Below, piece by piece: positions 61,385 to 64,000 of a DNA stretch of 64,000 nucleotides. Source of the stretch: Nematostella vectensis (taxonomy: Eukaryota > Cnidaria > Anthozoa > Actiniaria > Edwardsiidae); the NCBI RefSeq assembly GCF_932526225.1, contig NC_064035.1:10403296-10467295 (forward strand), given 5' to 3'. Within the stretch, counting starts at the first letter, position 1. Each line of letters opens with the position of its first letter. Below the pieces are notes generated by a model, which was not told the origin of the DNA, did no database searches, and saw nothing but the letters and a program-made list of their open reading frames with translations. The position numbers were made by a program, and so were the translations under genes.

Positions 61385-63704
61385 CTATTGTCGTGGTGGA
61401 GGGGGCGGTGGCCCTCTCGAGGGTGGTACGGGTGGCGGTGCTCCTCTGGATGATGAAGCAGGCCTTGGGTTACCTAAACATAACAACCAATTTACAATAA
61501 GACTTTGTACATTAATTTTACTATTATACATAAGGCCTGGTTGAGTAAAATCCATGAAAGAAAGCAAAAACATCAGACCATACATCAGTTTGCCTAGCTA
61601 GCTAAGGTAAAATATGAGTGCACTTGCAGAGGTCATGCAAATTGAATTAACAGTATTAACAAATAGTTGAAGGTTTTAGAATGTGCATGTGGTTTTTGAA
61701 TGCTACAATTTATGGCTGTAGTGCCACACCCCCTACCCCACCCCTCCACACACATCCAAAAGCTACGTCAATGTCTGTTAAAGAAATTGATGAGATTTAT
61801 AACGAAAAAGAACTTAAAGCCGCATTGTCCACAGTTTACTTCGATTACGTAAGAATCTCCGATGGTTTTTAACGGAAAACACGAAAAATATTTCAAAATA
61901 TAGAAAGCAGTGTGTCTATTGGAAGTTTCTTTGAGGATGTGACTGCTAATTTAGAGCGGATGGCCTGTTAAATATTTCAGATTCGAATAGATTCTTTTGT
62001 CTTCTAACGGTTGAGGTTTCCGTCGGACCTCCATAAGTAAACTGGTGACAATGCGGCTTTAAGCTCAAAACACATGTACAAGCAAAGCAGCAGAGATTGA
62101 GGAATTTTCGATTGAAATTTCAATAATCTGGGTGCTGGTTGAATCAAATAGCATCAGTGTCCTCCCCAGGGCAACAACTTGTTTGTCATGCAGCCGCCCT
62201 GATGGGGTAGATCTATCCCTTTTCCAACACTACTTACCTCTGTTTGCCTTCTGTTGGTTTTTACTAGGATATGTTTTAGGTGTATCTTGGTAAGGCTCGG
62301 GCGGTGGAAGCTCATTTAAGGTTCTAAAATTGAATCTGCACTCAAAAGAATCTATAGAACAAATATAGTTAGTTCATCTAAAAGTTGTTTCTCTGGGTCC
62401 GGATCTTTGAAAGCAGGTTAATGCTAACCCAGATTCTTATCCAATCAAATGTCCCAATATGGTAGCCATAGTTGGGTTAGTGATAACCAGTTTCCTAGGA
62501 ACCAGGCCCTGGAGGGAATGGTAAGAAGACAATACAATTGCTTTGTGAATTAGTCTAACAGCTTTTTCTTTGTTTTGTGCTTTCCAATAAGTTGGTGACT
62601 CAGCATGAAAAGTTGATGGCTCTAATTTCTAATTGGCTTTCTTAAAAAGCTTATTTTGCCTTTTTGCAGCTGATCTAGTGACCCAAAATCTTGTTTCATC
62701 TAGCATGTAACGCAGATGAGTTGGTACTGAAGCTGTATTTCCAAGAATCAATAATTACTTGTAGTTTTTTGGGCATGTCTCTTAAAGAGAAACAGCCTCA
62801 GAAGTAAACTTACTTTTGGAGTCCATAATATTATTAGATACTGGTCCATTAGTAAAGCTTGGCTTGTCCATTGCAGGTGGCGGCGGAGGTGGGGGATTTA
62901 TCTTGCCAGAGGGTGGCCTTCTACCTGGCGGAGGTGGTGGGGGTCCACCTAATGGTTGTGGTGCCCTTCCTGGTGGTGGAGGAGGAGCTGACCTTGTCGA
63001 GGTTGGCGGCTTCGATATTGGAGGTGGCGGAGGGGCTATCTGACCTCTTAGTGGAGGGGGTGGTAATGGTACCTGGTCTCTACTAGGGGGAGGCGGTGGT
63101 GGAGTTGCATTCAATGGTGGGGGCGGGGCAGGAGCTTGGTCTCTACTTGGTGGCAGAGGTGGTCCTTGTGTCGTAAATGAATTCGAGGGCGGCCCTCTTG
63201 TCGGGGGAGGAGGTGGGTTAGAACTTCCTCTTTTTGGCGGGGGAGGAGCATTTTTTGGTGGTGGTGGTTCTCCTCCAGAAGTTGGACCCCGCATTGGGGG
63301 TGGTGGCCTGTTTTCCCCAGGTGGTGGAGCTGGCAGTGGTCTTGAAGAACCAGTCGGCGGCGGTGCGAGAGAACGCTGAGAAGGCCCTCTGCCAGGAGGG
63401 GGTGGTGGTGGCCCGGAGGAACGCTCTGGAGGTGGTGGCGCACTCCCATGTCTGCTATGTGGAGGGGGTGGTGGACCATTTGTTGATGTTCTCGAATTTC
63501 CAAAAGTGGGTTTGTTGCCAGAAGGAGGAGGAGGTTTCCCCATTGGGGGCGGAGGGGGGAATGACCCCTGAGAAGGTTTTTTTGCAAGCTGACCACCTCT
63601 ATCAGGAGGGGGTGGTGCACCGAATGGTGGCGGAGGAGATGAGTTTTTTGGAGGTGGCGCTGTAGTTCGGAACCCTGGGGGCTTCAGTGCTGGTCCTCGT
63701 GGTC
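61385..63704 (-). CDS. WIPF: WASP-interacting protein family (WIPF1/2/3-like), 3' part only
   Basis: Three last coding exons are visible: 63704-62814 (891 nt, enters in phase 1), 62351-62238 and 61473-61385 (TAG), about 363 residues. The first is almost entirely proline-rich, with repeated PPPP(P) blocks interrupted by G, R, S and T, typical of profilin/SH3-binding regions. The middle exon encodes SFECRFNFRTLNELPPPEPY, matching the WASP EVH1-binding segment of WIP (family form ESRFYFHPISDLPPPEPY). The tail ends RGPPPPPPRQ. The N-terminal WH2 actin-binding domain expected in this family is not in the window; the gene must continue beyond 64000. Role by family: chaperones WASP/N-WASP and links it to actin assembly. 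The antisense strand also reads open over the proline repeats, but only because CCN codons give GGN in reverse. Confidence 0.88.
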
Positions 63705-64000
63705 CTATAAAAATTGAATTGATATATTTTCAATTTAATACATTCAATTTACAGTTGTAGTGGGTATTAGCAGGTAACAATCTTCTGTTGGGCTTACACG
63801 ACAGATGAAAAAAATTAAAATGAGAATCTTAGACAGGAAAAAAAGATAGAAAATCTATTAAACATTCTAAGGTGTGGTAGCAGAAAGGCTTTGTTCAGTC
63901 AAAAGTTATGTGTAGGATATTTTAGAGGTTATAGTATTTTCAGTTTCTTTCATGTATTTTAGTTTGGCCTTATGTCCAAATCATATCCTAAATCCTATAT
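63705..64000. other. intron of the WIPF-family gene, truncated by the window end
   Basis: AT-rich sequence upstream (minus strand) of the big proline-rich exon. No further exon is seen; the WH2-coding exon must lie beyond the window. Confidence 0.6.

Noticed and set aside
62816-63665. Plus-strand glycine-rich frames opposite the WIPF exon
   Set aside because: They are the reverse complement of proline codons; splice sites and the WASP-binding exon support the minus strand.

Overview
This is a eukaryotic nuclear window of about 40% GC with spliced genes, GT-AG introns of a few hundred bases to about 3 kb, many cut-and-paste transposon remnants and an exceptional load of tandem repeats. The gene content (WDR37, a LACTBL1-like serine hydrolase, a cyclic-nucleotide-binding protein, an HP1 chromobox protein, IQCB1/NPHP5 and a WIP-family protein) and the compact intron-rich style point to an early-branching metazoan. 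My best guess is an anthozoan cnidarian of the Nematostella type. A cephalochordate is the main alternative, because exon-intron-spanning minisatellites have been described there. No prokaryotic genes, CRISPR arrays, tRNAs or rRNAs were seen.

Layout. 1-2.8 kb: non-coding, with a 447-bp Harbinger-like MITE. 3.1-8.7 kb: a satellite of about 120 copies of a 46-bp unit. 9.1-21.0 kb (-): complete WDR37, 15 coding exons, 491 aa, with a 3.0-kb TTAA-flanked element and nested TTA-flanked elements in its introns. 21.5-25.4 kb: strikingly G-poor sequence interrupted by a 5'-truncated LINE. 25.4-28.4 kb: tandem repeats and a MITE. 28.4-39.2 kb (+): complete LACTBL1-like gene, 11 exons, 578 aa. 39.2-41.8 kb: small repeats, a C-rich minisatellite and a duplicated CRE-bearing promoter module. 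41.8-46.0 kb (+): two-domain cyclic-nucleotide-binding protein, 7 exons, 507 aa. 46.8-49.4 kb (-): HP1/CBX, 3 exons, 193 aa. 49.65-59.8 kb (+): IQCB1, 15 exons, 622 aa, sharing a 267-bp bidirectional promoter with HP1. 59.8-61.3 kb: a foldback element. 61.4 kb to the window end (-): 3' part of a WIPF-family gene.

The genes do not form a pathway. They are housekeeping, chromatin, cilium and actin genes in ordinary metazoan arrangement. The most unusual thing is a recurrent architecture: at least four arrays (WDR37 exon 11 donor, LACTBL1-like exon 9 acceptor, IQCB1 exon 9 donor, IQCB1 exon 11 donor) tandemly duplicate a real splice site together with flanking exon sequence. Several more arrays abut splice sites. 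In addition, a transposon terminal repeat appears to supply the acceptor of IQCB1 exon 8. Exon boundaries were set by reading splice sites, checking that phases match, and comparing with remembered vertebrate homologues; no alignment was run.
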